A stretch of DNA of 64,000 nucleotides from Sulfobacillus thermosulfidooxidans DSM 9293 (GCF_900176145.1 NZ_FWWY01000001.1:3081011-3145010), one strand, 5' to 3'; shown: positions 19,401 to 29,487, counted from the first letter of the stretch. Numbers and translations are program-made. The notes: a model not told the origin generated them from the letters alone.

Positions 19401-19539
19401 TGACAACGGGTGCGCTAATACTAGGAAAGCTTTCAATCGGCATCTGAAAGAGGGACCAGATGCCTCCAGCAATACCAATAACCACCAAGAGGATGATAAA
19501 GGTGACGTTGTTCAGTGCGGCCTTCGTCAGTCGGTAAAT
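16450..19539 (-). CDS. RND efflux transporter permease, HAE1/AcrB family (SwrC-like)
   Basis: About 1029 aa with the RND layout: TM1, a large exterior domain, TM2-6, a second exterior domain, TM8-12. Recognisable pieces are FPSISAPVVNIVTQYPSAPP after TM1, AVGRVVDDSIVMLE in TM4 with the proton-relay acidic pair, and a second-half LMLIGIVVTNAIVLVDL. Single-gene HAE1 pumps occur in Gram-positives (SwrC/YerP) and export amphiphilic compounds. No adaptor or outer-membrane gene lies nearby. No ATG precedes TM1 sensibly. GAAGGAGGG is followed at 7 bases by ATT at 19539, so a rare AUU start is my best reading. A TTG at 19650 without a binding site is the alternative. Confidence 0.85.
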   Translation of the reverse strand: MYRLTKAALNNVTFIILLVVIGIAGGIWSLFQMPIESFPSISAPVVNIVTQYPSAPPKTVAEDVTAPIEEALIGLPNISSVNSTSSEGYSVVTAEFNVGVNTSQTDSAVTRALQGIALPQGASTPTINTLDLNALPIMIVSLSGPSLSQLGQIANHVIAPALSSVSGVSSVTVAGVDSPAIQITLNPQALQAHHLSPEEISTDVQDALKTFPLGQAVMNNKGISIVAAPAANTLEQLANLPIVSSNLSLPNTSKISHFSPSANSLTLKNLATLNTVTAPASTISRLDGHPSVTLNVIETSDANTVDVAHNVLQQINTLQSQLPKGVTLSVLQNQATSIKASVNGMAREAILGAILAVIVIAFFLWNGRSTLVAVVAIPLSIFISMIVLHAIGITLNMMTLGGMAVAVGRVVDDSIVMLESVYRRMQATGQRGADAIIHGAKEVASAITASTLTTIGVFFPIGLVSGIVGEFFRPFALTVVFSLIASWFVALVVNPILIHVFLGKGHIDTKHEWAPARLYRKVLRWSLHHPFVVLSSAAILLVGSLALVPTIGTAFLPPTSTPSLNAKMILPAGTTLAATNADSLQVEKVIRHLPGVLQYQTTVGAPTKASKSIVQSNVANFFISLAPTADPQNLSTELDNRLNALHLSGATFSVAPGSSFGGGSSTNQLQVLVQSSNPAHLAAASQTVARIMQQQPGVSQVQNQLSTNQPEITVQIKPSAAAALDLTSSDILGQLSPYFVNSQVGTLSSQTSTIPVYLQLPHNSTMSLSALKNVPIQTPLGHRVPLSQVATVSMQSVQTTITQTNGIPTATVSAVITAQNVGKVTHLIAHAIAQAHLPSGVSTVMGGVSQLQSQAFSQLGEAIVAAIILVYLIMVLAFGGGLAPLAILFSLPLAVIGALMGLYISHQPLGIPALIGFLMLIGIVVTNAIVLVDLVQQHRHEGMALDDALLQAGSTRLRPILMTALATIGALLPLALGANEGSLISASLAVVVIGGLFTSTLLTLVVVPIMYRILHHGRRHSGNSQIKTA

Positions 19540-19794
19540 AATAGACCCTCCTTCAACCCTGTCGGACCAATGGGACGGGGTAATATCTTCAAATAATCCG
19601 TTAGTACAACAAATCAAATGAATGTTACAAGATTTTAGGAAAAACTGCAAACGCTCAATGACCGCGATAAGAACGATTTTCTGCGAACACTAAAGATGTC
19701 AACTGGACACGATTTAGGATGAAACAAAGTCTAGAATGCGGCGGCGTTAGAGGATAAGATGAGAAGACAGATGACCAAGGTAAGGAGGAGCACC

Positions 19795-21162
19795 ATGGAG
19801 CAGCCATGGCGCAGGCAAATTCCTTCGACCGTGAGACGTTTATGGTCGTCATTACGGGAGTCTTCGGTGCCGACGTATTTAGTCGGAGGGGCTGTAAGGG
19901 ATTTGTTGCGCGGTGTGAGACCGCATGATTACGATTTGGCGTCCCGAAGAACGCCAGAACAGGTAATAGCTTGGGCACATCAGCATCAGTGGCGAGTGAT
20001 CGCTACGGGAGTGCGGTTTGGCACGGTTAGCTTGTATGACCCGCGTGCGCCTCAGTGTATTATCGAGCACACAACCTTGCGACGGGAAGGGCGGTATCAT
20101 GATGGGCGCCATCCTGACCAGGTTGACTGGACAGATAATATTGAAGAGGATCTAGCTCGGCGGGATTTTACGATCAATGCTCTTGCCCTCACTTGGGAAG
20201 GGCGTTTGATTGATCCCTACGGAGGGCAGAAGGATTTGGACCGAGGGATTATTGCCTGTGTCGGGGATGCCCACCGCCGTTTGTCTGAGGATCCATTACG
20301 AATCTGGCGTGCGGTGCGCTTTGTGGGAATGGACCATCACGGCCAACCTTTTCAACTGGCACAATCCCTTCAATCTGCCATAGAGCGCTTATGGCCGCAA
20401 TTGAAAAGAATCAGCGTCGAGCGCCAACGAGACGAGTTATGGCGGCTGTTACAGACCCCGCATTTTGGACGGGCGTTATGGGAAGCGGAGCGCTTTGGCT
20501 TATTTGTGGTGATATGGCCCCATTGGCGAATGACGCAAGGATTCGTTCAGCGAAATCCTTATCACCGATATATATTAAACCACCATTTATTATACACCGC
20601 TCAAGAAGGTCCAAGCCCATTATTGCGATTAACCGGGCTCTTACATGATATCGGAAAACCATGGACCTATACGTTGGACGCCAAAGGACACGGGCATTTT
20701 TATGGTCACGCCGAAACAGGAGCGGTTTTGGCCAAAAACCTGTTGGAATCCCTTCATTTTGACCACAAAACGATTAGGACCGTAACCGCGTTAATTGCTC
20801 ATCATATGTATCCATGGGAACAAGTGGAAGCCAAAACTTTAAGACGTATTGCTCGAGAATGGGGAGACGAGCATGTTCAACAATTGTGGATACTCCGCAA
20901 AATGGATATTATTGGAGCAGGATATCACACGCGTTGGGCCGCTGAAGAAAGGGTGAAACGCCGCTGGAACGAGGCGCTTAGTCCCTCCTCGTCGCCAACA
21001 CGCTTAGCCATCAATGGAAAGGATATTATGCGCTGGCTCCATCTCTCTCCGGGGCCCGAGGTCGGCAGGTGGCTAAAACAAGTACAGCAATGGGTCGATG
21101 ATGATCCGGCGATTAATGACCCACAAATCCTGAAGGAGCGCATTCTTAATGCCATAAAATAG
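19795..21162 (+). CDS. cca: CCA tRNA nucleotidyltransferase with HD domain
   Basis: Adds or repairs the 3' CCA of tRNAs. The head domain has YLVGGAVRDLLRG followed by the catalytic DYDLA acid pair, then LARRDFTINALAL. The arm and neck helices follow. An HD phosphohydrolase domain is present (LLHDIGKPW, GHAETGAVLAK, LIAHHMY). 455 aa. I start at the ATG at 19795 with AAGGAGGAG 5 bases before it; ATGs at 19759 and 19771 are less likely. Polynucleotide adenylyltransferase activity of the same superfamily cannot be fully excluded. Confidence 0.9.
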   Translation: MEQPWRRQIPSTVRRLWSSLRESSVPTYLVGGAVRDLLRGVRPHDYDLASRRTPEQVIAWAHQHQWRVIATGVRFGTVSLYDPRAPQCIIEHTTLRREGRYHDGRHPDQVDWTDNIEEDLARRDFTINALALTWEGRLIDPYGGQKDLDRGIIACVGDAHRRLSEDPLRIWRAVRFVGMDHHGQPFQLAQSLQSAIERLWPQLKRISVERQRDELWRLLQTPHFGRALWEAERFGLFVVIWPHWRMTQGFVQRNPYHRYILNHHLLYTAQEGPSPLLRLTGLLHDIGKPWTYTLDAKGHGHFYGHAETGAVLAKNLLESLHFDHKTIRTVTALIAHHMYPWEQVEAKTLRRIAREWGDEHVQQLWILRKMDIIGAGYHTRWAAEERVKRRWNEALSPSSSPTRLAINGKDIMRWLHLSPGPEVGRWLKQVQQWVDDDPAINDPQILKERILNAIK

Positions 21163-21230
21163 GAGCCATAACGCTAGATCTTGGGCGGGTGGTCCTCTAA
21201 CGAATGATCGGGAAAAGAGGTCGAAAGCAA

Positions 21231-22031
21231 ATGGCACTATTAGGCGGAATTTATGCCCCAAACACGCCAACTTTGATTGGCGATCTGGGAATCCGTCACG
21301 AGGCTACGGAACGGGCCTTGAAAGATCTGGGCCAGCGTCTTCAGGATTTGTCATCCATCGATGCGATTCTGGTCATTTCGCCGCATTTTGTGACAGGAAG
21401 AGGTTTTGGCCTCGTCAATTCTTCGCCGTTGCGGCAGATCTTTGATTTTACAGGATTTCCATCTGCATTCTACCACGTGCATTATTCACCACCTGGCGCC
21501 CCTGAGGTCGTGCAGACCTTAGAGCAATTAGCTCGGCAAGTCGATGTTCCTATCGCAGTAACAGACCAATGGGGACTGGATCACGGAGCGTGGGCCCCAT
21601 TACATCATCTCTTCCCAGCCGCAAAAATTCCTGTGGTTCCAATTTCCATTTGCCCCGAATTAGGTCCAGCAGTCCACGAGACATTGGGACATCAAATTCA
21701 CCAATTGGCCGAGAAATTTCATCTTTTGGTCATAGCGACGGGATCGTTGATTCATCGTTTGGATTTATGGAATCAGGATTTGGTGAGTTACCCGGAGGAT
21801 GCTCGCCAATATCTAAGGACTGCGAAAGAAGCCTTTATGCAAGGACAGTGGGAACTTCTTTGGAATGCTCCAATCAGTTGGCGAGAGCACGCTGCTCCCG
21901 AAGGCGGCGAATTGCCCTTGCGGGTCTTGGCCGGCGCTATCCCTTCATTCCGTGCAGAAATTCTTGCCGAGGAAGAAGAATTTTCAGCCGTTTCGTTGAC
22001 GACGGTTTTTTTCCAGCCGACCGGTGAATAA
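21231..22031 (+). CDS. Class III extradiol dioxygenase-like protein (LigB/DODA type)
   Basis: About 266 aa. Fits subunit B of class III extradiol ring-cleavage dioxygenases: ISPHFVTG early, GLDHGAWAPLHHLFP with the metal and catalytic histidines, VPISICPELG, and VIATGSLIHRL with another conserved His. These non-heme iron enzymes open catechol-like rings; related proteins include the AMMECR1-linked MEMO family. AGAGG lies 10 bases before the ATG at 21231; an ATG at 21204 is an alternative. It overlaps the decayed gene on the opposite strand. Substrate unknown. Confidence 0.78.
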   Translation: MALLGGIYAPNTPTLIGDLGIRHEATERALKDLGQRLQDLSSIDAILVISPHFVTGRGFGLVNSSPLRQIFDFTGFPSAFYHVHYSPPGAPEVVQTLEQLARQVDVPIAVTDQWGLDHGAWAPLHHLFPAAKIPVVPISICPELGPAVHETLGHQIHQLAEKFHLLVIATGSLIHRLDLWNQDLVSYPEDARQYLRTAKEAFMQGQWELLWNAPISWREHAAPEGGELPLRVLAGAIPSFRAEILAEEEEFSAVSLTTVFFQPTGE

Positions 22032-22707
22032 AGGCGTGATGGAAGAAGATTGGTAACTCATTTCATCTCCCAGCACATTTACATTTCGGCTTATCCGTTC
22101 ACTGATAATGTAACGGCCATTATGCGGTCTTAACATCAACAGACTTCGTGAGCTTTCTTGATCAATTGGCGATATGTGGTAAGAAATCGACACCCATTCC
22201 GGGCATCATTGCCCCATGTGAAATGGCGCACTTGAGCCGTCAAAGTCATGGGAAGATCACTTGGGGTCTCTATTGTCATTACCATGACGCCTGATCAGGA
22301 CTGTCGGGAATTCCTCGTAAAGGTCCCATCCACCATCCAAACGGCGTGCCCCACACTCCATAGCTGTGATCATCCGCTATGGCAAGAATCGAATAAAGCT
22401 GTTTTGAGCGCACAAACAGGGGATAGTTACCAGACCAGGAAAAATGTCCGGATCGAATTTCTGCGATACCGAGAAAAACGATACCAAGATTGAGATACTG
22501 TTCCACATCGACATTCCAAGTCCACCATGCTTGATCGTTTAAACCTTGTGGCGCATGGGCGAAATACAAGGAAACTTGGCGATATGAAGACCAGTTGCCA
22601 GTGGAATTAATTCTCAGAGGTCTCGCCTTGATAAACGCGGCGTAAGTCTTGAAACTCGACTCGGGTCGAGAGAACCACTCTTGTCCATTGATGGTGATGT
22701 GCTCCAT
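21984..22707 (-). pseudogene. Frameshifted gene with PilZ-like C-terminal remains
   Basis: The minus strand has an excellent start (AAGGAGG, 8 bases, ATG at 22707) and 142 open codons to a TAA at 22279-22281. A 47-codon frame begins in the same TAATG. Its product (MTLTAQVRHFTWGNDARNG) looks like the last strands of a PilZ domain, not a new protein. Protein-like sequence then jumps to the third frame (SISYHISPIDQESSRSLLML) down to about 21984. Read in order, the three pieces resemble one protein of about 230 aa broken by two or three frameshifts. PilZ domains bind cyclic di-GMP; that label is tentative because the RxxxR motif is not clearly visible. Alternatively the 142-aa protein stands alone. 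Confidence 0.45.
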
Positions 22708-23101
22708 TAATTTCGCCTCCTTATATTCATTTTATGTCGTTGGGATACGTTGCAGGAAAGTCAAAATGCGCGAAATCCGTTTAGGGCGGGTGCCATCTAT
22801 TCGCGCAGCTAGGATATCTCAGCCGCGGTATCTTCCGTAATCAGCCGTTTACCATTCCATTCTCAAGGCCTTTTTCTGCAATTGGACAATCACGCACTAA
22901 CACAATCATCTTGAACCGCTTAATCCTTCATATCGTCATTATCAGAGTAGTTCGGTTGTAGTGGCGTAGAATTAAGGTCTGTATTTTGTGCTTTGGCTCA
23001 TCGCAAGCTTTCTATAAGATTCATCGTTTGATATGATTCACGACAACATCGGAATTTGAGACCACAATGAGTAGAATTTTTGGCTGGGAAAGAAGGGGAG
23101 G
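22708..23101. other. Intergenic region between divergent genes
   Basis: About 390 bases with no gene. The 3' end holds a GATATGATTC stretch at about 23030 that may be the -10 region of the GNAT gene, and GGGGAGG immediately before its start. No repeats or RNA motif recognised. Confidence 0.4.
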
Positions 23102-24019
23102 ATGATGACAAGATTTCAAGGGCCTGAAGAACTGTCGTATCATGACTTTACCCGGCGGGTAAACGATTATTTAATGAAATCAGAATCCGCCCATAATTTA
23201 CTATTGGGATTAATCGCTCAGTTGGATAGAAACCCTTCACTAACGGAAAACGCTTATTGGATGAGTATTGAGGATGATACGGGTGCTATTTGTGGAGTGG
23301 CGCTGCGCACAGGCGGCCATCAACTTGTTTTATCCGATTTTCGCGACGAACAAGCGGTCTACGAACTAGCTTGTGAACTTTATCAGCGTCATATCGATTT
23401 GCCCGGGGTTCTTGGTCCTGTAACATTGGCCAAAAGGTTTAGTGACACCTGGGCGGAGCTGAGGGCATGTCAATCTAAACGCCTGATACGTGAACAGATT
23501 TATGAGTTAACGGCAGCATCCTTGCATGCTATACCGCCTGTTTTAGGGGAAGAAATGGTTCAGTTGACCGACCAAGACGATGCCGACTGGTTAGTCTCCT
23601 GGATCGTTGAATTTGAACGAGAAGCCATGCCAGAAATGGTTTCGACTCCGGAACATGCCCGCTCAGTAGTTCAGAACCGATTACAAGGGTCTTATCGTGA
23701 AGGCGGGTTTTTTATCTTAAGAGACGGCGGGGTTCCGCGGAGTGTCGTTGGCTATGCTCATCCTACCCCGCATGGGATTCGCATTGCGCCTGTGTATACT
23801 CCACCAAATTGGCGCAACCACGGTTATGCTCGTCGTCTTGTGGCATTTAGTTGTCAAGCGCTTCTCGCCCTTGGATATACGGACATTTATTTATTTGCTG
23901 ACCAAGCTAATCCAGCGGCTAATCGTGTCTATCAACAGACGGGTTTTCAGGCTGTGCGTGAAGTGGATCAATATCAATTTACCTGTGGCCATTCTAATGC
24001 ATCCGGCGAAGAGGGATAA
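23102..24019 (+). CDS. GNAT-family N-acetyltransferase
   Basis: 305 aa. The C-terminal half is a GNAT fold: RIAPVYTPPNWRNHGYARRL is the acetyl-CoA pyrophosphate-binding (Q/RxxGxG/A) region, followed by YLFADQANPAANRVYQQTGF, the usual NxxAxxxYxxxGF motif. The N-terminal half (residues 1-140) is probably a second, degenerate GNAT-like or recognition domain. Two ATG codons at 23102 and 23105 follow GGGGAGG; either may start. Monocistronic, with a terminator that overlaps its last codons. Acceptor unknown. Confidence 0.85.
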   Translation: MMTRFQGPEELSYHDFTRRVNDYLMKSESAHNLLLGLIAQLDRNPSLTENAYWMSIEDDTGAICGVALRTGGHQLVLSDFRDEQAVYELACELYQRHIDLPGVLGPVTLAKRFSDTWAELRACQSKRLIREQIYELTAASLHAIPPVLGEEMVQLTDQDDADWLVSWIVEFEREAMPEMVSTPEHARSVVQNRLQGSYREGGFFILRDGGVPRSVVGYAHPTPHGIRIAPVYTPPNWRNHGYARRLVAFSCQALLALGYTDIYLFADQANPAANRVYQQTGFQAVREVDQYQFTCGHSNASGEEG

Positions 24020-24039
24020 CGATCTTCGCCGGATTTTTT
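24001..24039. terminator. Intrinsic terminator, GNAT / acnA
   Basis: A 12-bp perfect stem (ATCCGGCGAAGA / TCTTCGCCGGAT) followed by a T6 run on the plus strand. The left arm lies inside the last codons of the GNAT gene. It sits between convergent genes. Confidence 0.85.
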
Positions 24040-24044
24040 CGGTT

Positions 24045-26750
24045 TTATGCCAGATGATTTAACACAGTTTGCAGAATGCCATTGTTATGGAAATATTCAA
24101 TCTCCACGGGCGTATCTAAACGGGAGATGACATGAAAACTCCTTGGCGTTTGAGTATGCGGGGAGTGAACCTGCACAGTGACCTTGGCTGCCGGAGTTAG
24201 CGGTGATGGCAAGATCACATCCAGTGTTTCGTCTCCCGTCAATTCCCACGACTGTGCGGATTGGCCGGGCTCGAATTGCAACGGCAAAATACCCATCCCA
24301 ACGAGATTGCTTCGGTGAATGCGTTCAAAACTTTCCGCAATGACCGCACGTACCCCAAGCAATTTGGGTCCTTTAGCTGCCCAATCCCGGGAACTACCTG
24401 TTCCATATTCTTTACCGGCGATGACGACAAGAGGTGTGCCTTGATTCTTATAGGCCATGGCTGCGTCAAAAATTGGTAATACCTCACCGGATGGGTAGAC
24501 ACGGGTGATTCCGCCTTCACTGCCTGGCACCATGAGATTGTGAATCCGGATATTGGCAAAAGTCCCTCGCATCATAACCTCGTGATTCCCGCGGCGTGAC
24601 CCGTACGAATTGAAATCTTGCGGAGCGACCTGATGGGATAACAGATACTGTCCAGCAGGGCTATTCACAGGGATGCTTCCAGCTGGCGAAATATGATCTG
24701 TTGTCACCGAGTCCCCGAAAATGGCAAGAATGCGGGCACCATGAATATCTTCGTGGGTGCTGTCATGGGCTTCGAAAAACGGGGGCTTTTGAATATAGGT
24801 TGAGGATTCGTCCCAGGCATAGGTACTGCCTGAGATTTCCGGCAACTGGTTCCATAATGGGTTGGCGCCAAACACTTCGTTATATTGTTCGGTAAACAGT
24901 AATGGTTGGAGGGCTTTGGCCAGGGTTTCTTGAATTTCGTGATTACTGGGCCAAATATCCCGGAGAAAAATGGGATGGTTCTCGGCGTCATAACCCAAAG
25001 GATCGTCATTCCAATTAATTCGCATGGTCCCCGCTAAGGCATAGGCCACCACGAGAGGCGGCGACGCTAAATAATTGGCCTTGACAAGAGGATGAACGCG
25101 GCCTTCAAAGTTGCGGTTCCCGCTTAAGACGGCGGCTACCGTCAAATCTTGCTCTTGAATCGCTTGAGAGACCAATGGAGGTAAGGGTCCGCTATTACCA
25201 ATACACGTGGTGCACCCATAACCGACAATGTCAAAGCCTAATTGTTCCAGAAAGGGTAATAAGCCAGCCGCTTTTAAGTAGGCTGTAACGACCCGGGAGC
25301 CGGGGGCTAATGACGTTTTGACATAAGACTTGACCTTTAATCCACGCTCTACAGCCTTTTTGGCCAAAAGCCCGGCGCCAATCATGACGGAAGGATTAGA
25401 GGTATTGGTACAGCTGGTTATGGCGGCAATGACCACAGAACCCTGACCAATCGTTTCTTGATGCCCATCCTCCCACGTCATGGTGGCCGTTTTGTGGATT
25501 TGGTCAGGAGTCAGACCAAACCCTCGTTGGCTAACATCTTGGCGCAGGGATTGTTCAAAGGCTTCAGGCATTGCCGTCAAATCAATACGGTCTTGGGGAC
25601 GTTTGGGACCAGCTAAACTGGCACGGACATCGGCCAGATCAAGTTCGATGACTTCTGAAAATTCGGGATCTGGCGTATCGTTTGTGCGGAACAATCCTTG
25701 TTCTTTGAGATACCATTCGGTCAGGCGAACATGCTGATCATCTCGGCCGGTTTGTCGCAAATACCGGATGGTTTCCGCGTCGACGGGGAAAAACCCCATA
25801 GTCGCTCCGTATTCGGGTGCCATGTTAGCAACGGTCGCGCGATCAGCAATACTCATTTGCGCGACACCAGGACCGAAAAATTCCACAAATTTGCCGACAA
25901 CGCCATGCTGGCGGAGAATCTGGGTAATCGTCAAGGCCAAATCGGTGGCGGTAACGCCTTCGCGAAGTTGGCCCGTCAGCCGGAATCCAATCACGGCCGG
26001 GGCGACAAATGATAGAGGTTGGCCTAACATATTAGCTTCGGCTTCAATGCCGCCAACACCCCAGCCTAGAACACCCAAACCGTTGATCATGGTTGTATGA
26101 GAGTCGGTGCCAACGACGGAATCCGGGAAGACCACAATCTGCTCTCCATCCTTACGGGTTGCCACGACCGATGCGAGGTATTCTAAATTCACTTGATGAA
26201 CAATGCCTGTCCCGGGAGGAACTACCCGGAAATTATGAAAGGCTTGTTGCGCCCATTTCAACAGGCGATATCGTTCGTTGTTCCGTTGAAATTCACGTTC
26301 TGTATTGATTTGCAATGCCGTGGGTGTACCGAACGCGTCAACTTGCACGGAGTGGTCTATTACTAAATCAACCGGGACCAAAGGATTGATTTGGGTGGGA
26401 TCTTTGTGAAGACGAGACGCCTCATCACGCATGGTTGCTAAGTCGACAACGGCCGGCACACCTGTGAAATCTTGCAGTACAACGCGAGCCGGTTTAAAAG
26501 GAATGTCACCACTAGCGGAAGGATTATGCGGATCCCAGTGGGCTAGACGCAAGACATCATCTTTGGTGATTTGATGACCATCCATTTGACGTAATAAAGA
26601 TTCCAACAAGATTTTTATGGAAAAGGGAAGGGTATTAATGGAGGTCGAATTTTCTGAGTTCAGCGCATCAAGACGATAATAAATAATCGGGAGGCCTTCG
26701 AAAACTGTCTTAACGCGGGCATTAAATTCATCATGCTGCCTGTCTTTCAA
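24045..26750 (-). CDS. acnA: Aconitate hydratase AcnA
   Basis: 901 aa, the standard length of AcnA/IRP-type aconitase, which isomerises citrate to isocitrate in the TCA cycle. The [4Fe-4S] cysteines appear in [10 protein letters not shown] and [12 protein letters not shown]. The N-terminal GVPAVVDLA, the [20 protein letters not shown] block and the C-terminal swivel domain ([30 protein letters not shown]) are intact. TTG start with GAGGTGA 6 bases upstream. A single gene with its own promoter region facing prfC. Confidence 0.97.
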   Translation of the reverse strand: MKDRQHDEFNARVKTVFEGLPIIYYRLDALNSENSTSINTLPFSIKILLESLLRQMDGHQITKDDVLRLAHWDPHNPSASGDIPFKPARVVLQDFTGVPAVVDLATMRDEASRLHKDPTQINPLVPVDLVIDHSVQVDAFGTPTALQINTEREFQRNNERYRLLKWAQQAFHNFRVVPPGTGIVHQVNLEYLASVVATRKDGEQIVVFPDSVVGTDSHTTMINGLGVLGWGVGGIEAEANMLGQPLSFVAPAVIGFRLTGQLREGVTATDLALTITQILRQHGVVGKFVEFFGPGVAQMSIADRATVANMAPEYGATMGFFPVDAETIRYLRQTGRDDQHVRLTEWYLKEQGLFRTNDTPDPEFSEVIELDLADVRASLAGPKRPQDRIDLTAMPEAFEQSLRQDVSQRGFGLTPDQIHKTATMTWEDGHQETIGQGSVVIAAITSCTNTSNPSVMIGAGLLAKKAVERGLKVKSYVKTSLAPGSRVVTAYLKAAGLLPFLEQLGFDIVGYGCTTCIGNSGPLPPLVSQAIQEQDLTVAAVLSGNRNFEGRVHPLVKANYLASPPLVVAYALAGTMRINWNDDPLGYDAENHPIFLRDIWPSNHEIQETLAKALQPLLFTEQYNEVFGANPLWNQLPEISGSTYAWDESSTYIQKPPFFEAHDSTHEDIHGARILAIFGDSVTTDHISPAGSIPVNSPAGQYLLSHQVAPQDFNSYGSRRGNHEVMMRGTFANIRIHNLMVPGSEGGITRVYPSGEVLPIFDAAMAYKNQGTPLVVIAGKEYGTGSSRDWAAKGPKLLGVRAVIAESFERIHRSNLVGMGILPLQFEPGQSAQSWELTGDETLDVILPSPLTPAAKVTVQVHSPHTQTPRSFHVISRLDTPVEIEYFHNNGILQTVLNHLA

Positions 26751-26889
26751 TGTCTGTCACCTCGATTTTGAACTCTGTAGACAGAAAGAGCCATGACTAT
26801 TGTAAACCACTTTTGCTTGTTGTCGATGTGTGAAGCGGCGTTTAGGATGATATAATTTACCGGTAATCATCAGAAGGAGCGGGAATATT

Positions 26890-28461
26890 GTGAGCACGTT
26901 GCGAGATAACATTGTGTCTGGGCGAACATTTGCCATCATTTCACATCCGGATGCCGGAAAAACAACTTTGACCGAAAAACTTCTCTTGTTTGGTGGAGCC
27001 ATCCGTGAGGCTGGGGCGGTAAAAGCTCGCCGGCAACAAGCTCATGCTCGTTCCGATTGGATGGCTATTGAGCAACAACGAGGAATTTCTGTCACATCGA
27101 CCGTCTTGCAGTTTCATTATAACGGATACCGGGTGAACTTGTTGGACACTCCTGGCCACCAAGACTTTAGTGAAGATACATACCGGACGCTTTTGGCTGC
27201 GGATAGTGTCGTAATGGTGATTGATGCTGCCAAAGGCGTCGAACCGCAGACAGTGAAACTCTTTCAAGTCGCCTCGAGCCGTCATATTCCGGTCTTTACA
27301 TTTATTAACAAGTTAGATCGGGAGGGGCGGGATCCCTGGGATCTCCTTCAAGAAATTGAGCAAGTCTTGGGGATTCAAACGTATCCCATGAACTGGCCTG
27401 TAGGCATGGGCTTAGATTTTCGTGGCATTTATGATATTCATCATCGGCGGTTTGAACATTTTGACCGAGCTAACCAGGATTACCGAATCGTGGATTATGC
27501 TGCAATGCATGATCAGATTCCCGACGATCAACGGCACGCCTTGGAAGAAGCCTTAGAGTTGATTATGGATGCGGGAGAGCCTTTTTCTGAACAGAAAGTC
27601 ACTCAAGGTCTCCTTTCCCCTGTGTTTTTTGGGAGTGCCATTGCGAATTTTGGCGTGAAATCTTTTCTAGATACCTTTTTGCAACTCGCGCCGCCTCCCA
27701 CACCACGGCCTAGCACGATAGGACCTATAGATCCAAGCCGTGAGGGTTTCAGCGGTTTTGTATTTAAGATTCAGGCCAATATGAATCCCCAGCATCGTGA
27801 CCGCATCGCTTTTGTTCGCATTGTTTCGGGACGCTTTGAACGCGGCATGGCCGTCAATCATGTCCGTTCAGGACGGGTTATCCGATTAAGTCAACCTCAG
27901 CAATTTTTAGCACAAGATCGGTTTATTGTGGAAGAAGCATTTGCGGGCGATGTAATTGGGCTTCATGATCCTGGCCTTTTCCATATTGGAGATACCTTAA
28001 CGGAAGGCGAACAGTTCGAATTTACCGGTTTTCCCCGGTTTAGCCCGGAACACTTCGCTGAAATCGAACTCAAATATGCGTTGAAACACAAACAATATCA
28101 ACGCGGTCTCAGCGAATTAACGGAAGAAGGATTGATTCAGGTCTTCCATCCTACAGATTTAGGGCCCCAGATCTATTTGGGCGTCGTCGGACCCCTACAA
28201 TTTGAAGTGTTGGAATACCGGATGAAAATGGAATACGGGGTCGATATTACGATTCGTCCCCTGAATTATTCGATTGCACGGTGGATAGAAGGGACATTGC
28301 CTGAGCTAGGTCGGTTCGACCGAGCGCGGGTCGTACTAGACGCGGATGAACAACCTGTATTACTTGTGGAAGATGAATATACCTTGGCACGTTTGCAAGA
28401 AAAACACACGAATATGCGACTGCATGAGTCATCGTTATTGGTTTCGCCGTATTTGTCATAA
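26890..28461 (+). CDS. prfC: Peptide chain release factor 3
   Basis: 523-aa translational GTPase that recycles RF1/RF2 from the ribosome. G1 is ISHPDAGKTT, G2 lies around RGISVTST, G3 is DTPGHQDFSEDTYR, G4 is NKLDREGRDP. The RF3-specific ISVTSTVLQF stretch and C-terminal domains are present. GTG start with AAGGAGCGGG upstream. It stands divergent from acnA with the aldo/keto reductase 33 bp downstream. Confidence 0.96.
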   Translation: MSTLRDNIVSGRTFAIISHPDAGKTTLTEKLLLFGGAIREAGAVKARRQQAHARSDWMAIEQQRGISVTSTVLQFHYNGYRVNLLDTPGHQDFSEDTYRTLLAADSVVMVIDAAKGVEPQTVKLFQVASSRHIPVFTFINKLDREGRDPWDLLQEIEQVLGIQTYPMNWPVGMGLDFRGIYDIHHRRFEHFDRANQDYRIVDYAAMHDQIPDDQRHALEEALELIMDAGEPFSEQKVTQGLLSPVFFGSAIANFGVKSFLDTFLQLAPPPTPRPSTIGPIDPSREGFSGFVFKIQANMNPQHRDRIAFVRIVSGRFERGMAVNHVRSGRVIRLSQPQQFLAQDRFIVEEAFAGDVIGLHDPGLFHIGDTLTEGEQFEFTGFPRFSPEHFAEIELKYALKHKQYQRGLSELTEEGLIQVFHPTDLGPQIYLGVVGPLQFEVLEYRMKMEYGVDITIRPLNYSIARWIEGTLPELGRFDRARVVLDADEQPVLLVEDEYTLARLQEKHTNMRLHESSLLVSPYLS

Positions 28462-28494
28462 TCGGGTTGATGGACACTTAAGGGGGATTATTCA

Positions 28495-29448
28495 ATGAAA
28501 TATCGGCGGTTAGGAAAGGCCGGAATCAAAGTCTCAGAAATTGCCTTAGGAAGTTGGCTGACTTATGGAACAGTCACGGAACAGAATACAGCTGAAGCCT
28601 GTGTTCATCAAGCTTATGAGCTCGGTGTTAATCATTTTGACTGTGCCAATGTCTATGGTAGTACACCGCACGAAGCCGAGCGATTTTTGGCTAAAGCCTT
28701 GCAACCCTTTCCTCGTGATTCCTATGTGTTAACGACCAAAGCTTTCTGGCCCGTGGGACCGGGAGTCAATGACCGGGGCCTGAGTCGAAAGCACCTGACC
28801 AGTCAATTAGAGCAGAGTCTCAAAGCGCTCAACACCGACTATGTCGATATTTTTTACTGTCACCGATATGATCCGGATACCGAAATGGAAGAAATTGTAA
28901 GCACGATTGACGACTTTGTGCGGCAAGGTAAAGTGCGTTACGGTGGGGTTAGTGAATGGCCAGCTGAGAAAATTGCTGAGGCTGTGCAAGTGCAAAGTGT
29001 GTTAGGAACGCATCCATTGCGTGCCAGTCAACCCGTTTATAACATGTTTAACCGCTATATCGAACAGGCGGTATTACCGTTATGCGAACAGTATGGACTT
29101 GGCGTGGTCGTATTTTCCCCATTAGCTCAAGGTCTTTTGACGGGAAAATATCGCAAAGGTCAGCCATTGCCTCCGGGTTCGCGGGCAACGACCGAAAAAA
29201 TTAGCCATTTTATTACCCGGTATCTAACTGATGAAAACTTTGCCAAAGTGGAAGATCTGTTGTCCGTCGCTAACGATTTGGGAATATCTTTAAGCCAGTT
29301 GGCTTTAGCTTGGGTACTACGCCAACCGGCAATTTCTAGTGCCTTAATTGGGGCCTCTAAACCCGAACAAGTGGTAGAGAATGTTAAGGCTGTAGATGTC
29401 GAGTTACCTCTGGACATATTAAAACGCATTGATCAGATTTTACAGTAA
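28495..29448 (+). CDS. Aldo/keto reductase (YghZ / Kv-beta-like subfamily)
   Basis: 317-aa TIM-barrel NADPH-dependent oxidoreductase. Signature parts: KYRRLGKAGIKVSEIALGSW, NHFDCANVYG with the catalytic Asp and Tyr, VLTTKAFWPVG with the catalytic Lys, DIFYCHRYDPDTEMEE with the catalytic His, and the C-terminal NADP-binding SSALIGASKPEQV. Members reduce aldehydes such as methylglyoxal. AAGGGGGA precedes the ATG. Probably cotranscribed with prfC. Confidence 0.9.
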   Translation: MKYRRLGKAGIKVSEIALGSWLTYGTVTEQNTAEACVHQAYELGVNHFDCANVYGSTPHEAERFLAKALQPFPRDSYVLTTKAFWPVGPGVNDRGLSRKHLTSQLEQSLKALNTDYVDIFYCHRYDPDTEMEEIVSTIDDFVRQGKVRYGGVSEWPAEKIAEAVQVQSVLGTHPLRASQPVYNMFNRYIEQAVLPLCEQYGLGVVVFSPLAQGLLTGKYRKGQPLPPGSRATTEKISHFITRYLTDENFAKVEDLLSVANDLGISLSQLALAWVLRQPAISSALIGASKPEQVVENVKAVDVELPLDILKRIDQILQ

Positions 29449-29487
29449 TTCCTGACATCATGGCCACGATTATGTGTTTTCTCGGCC

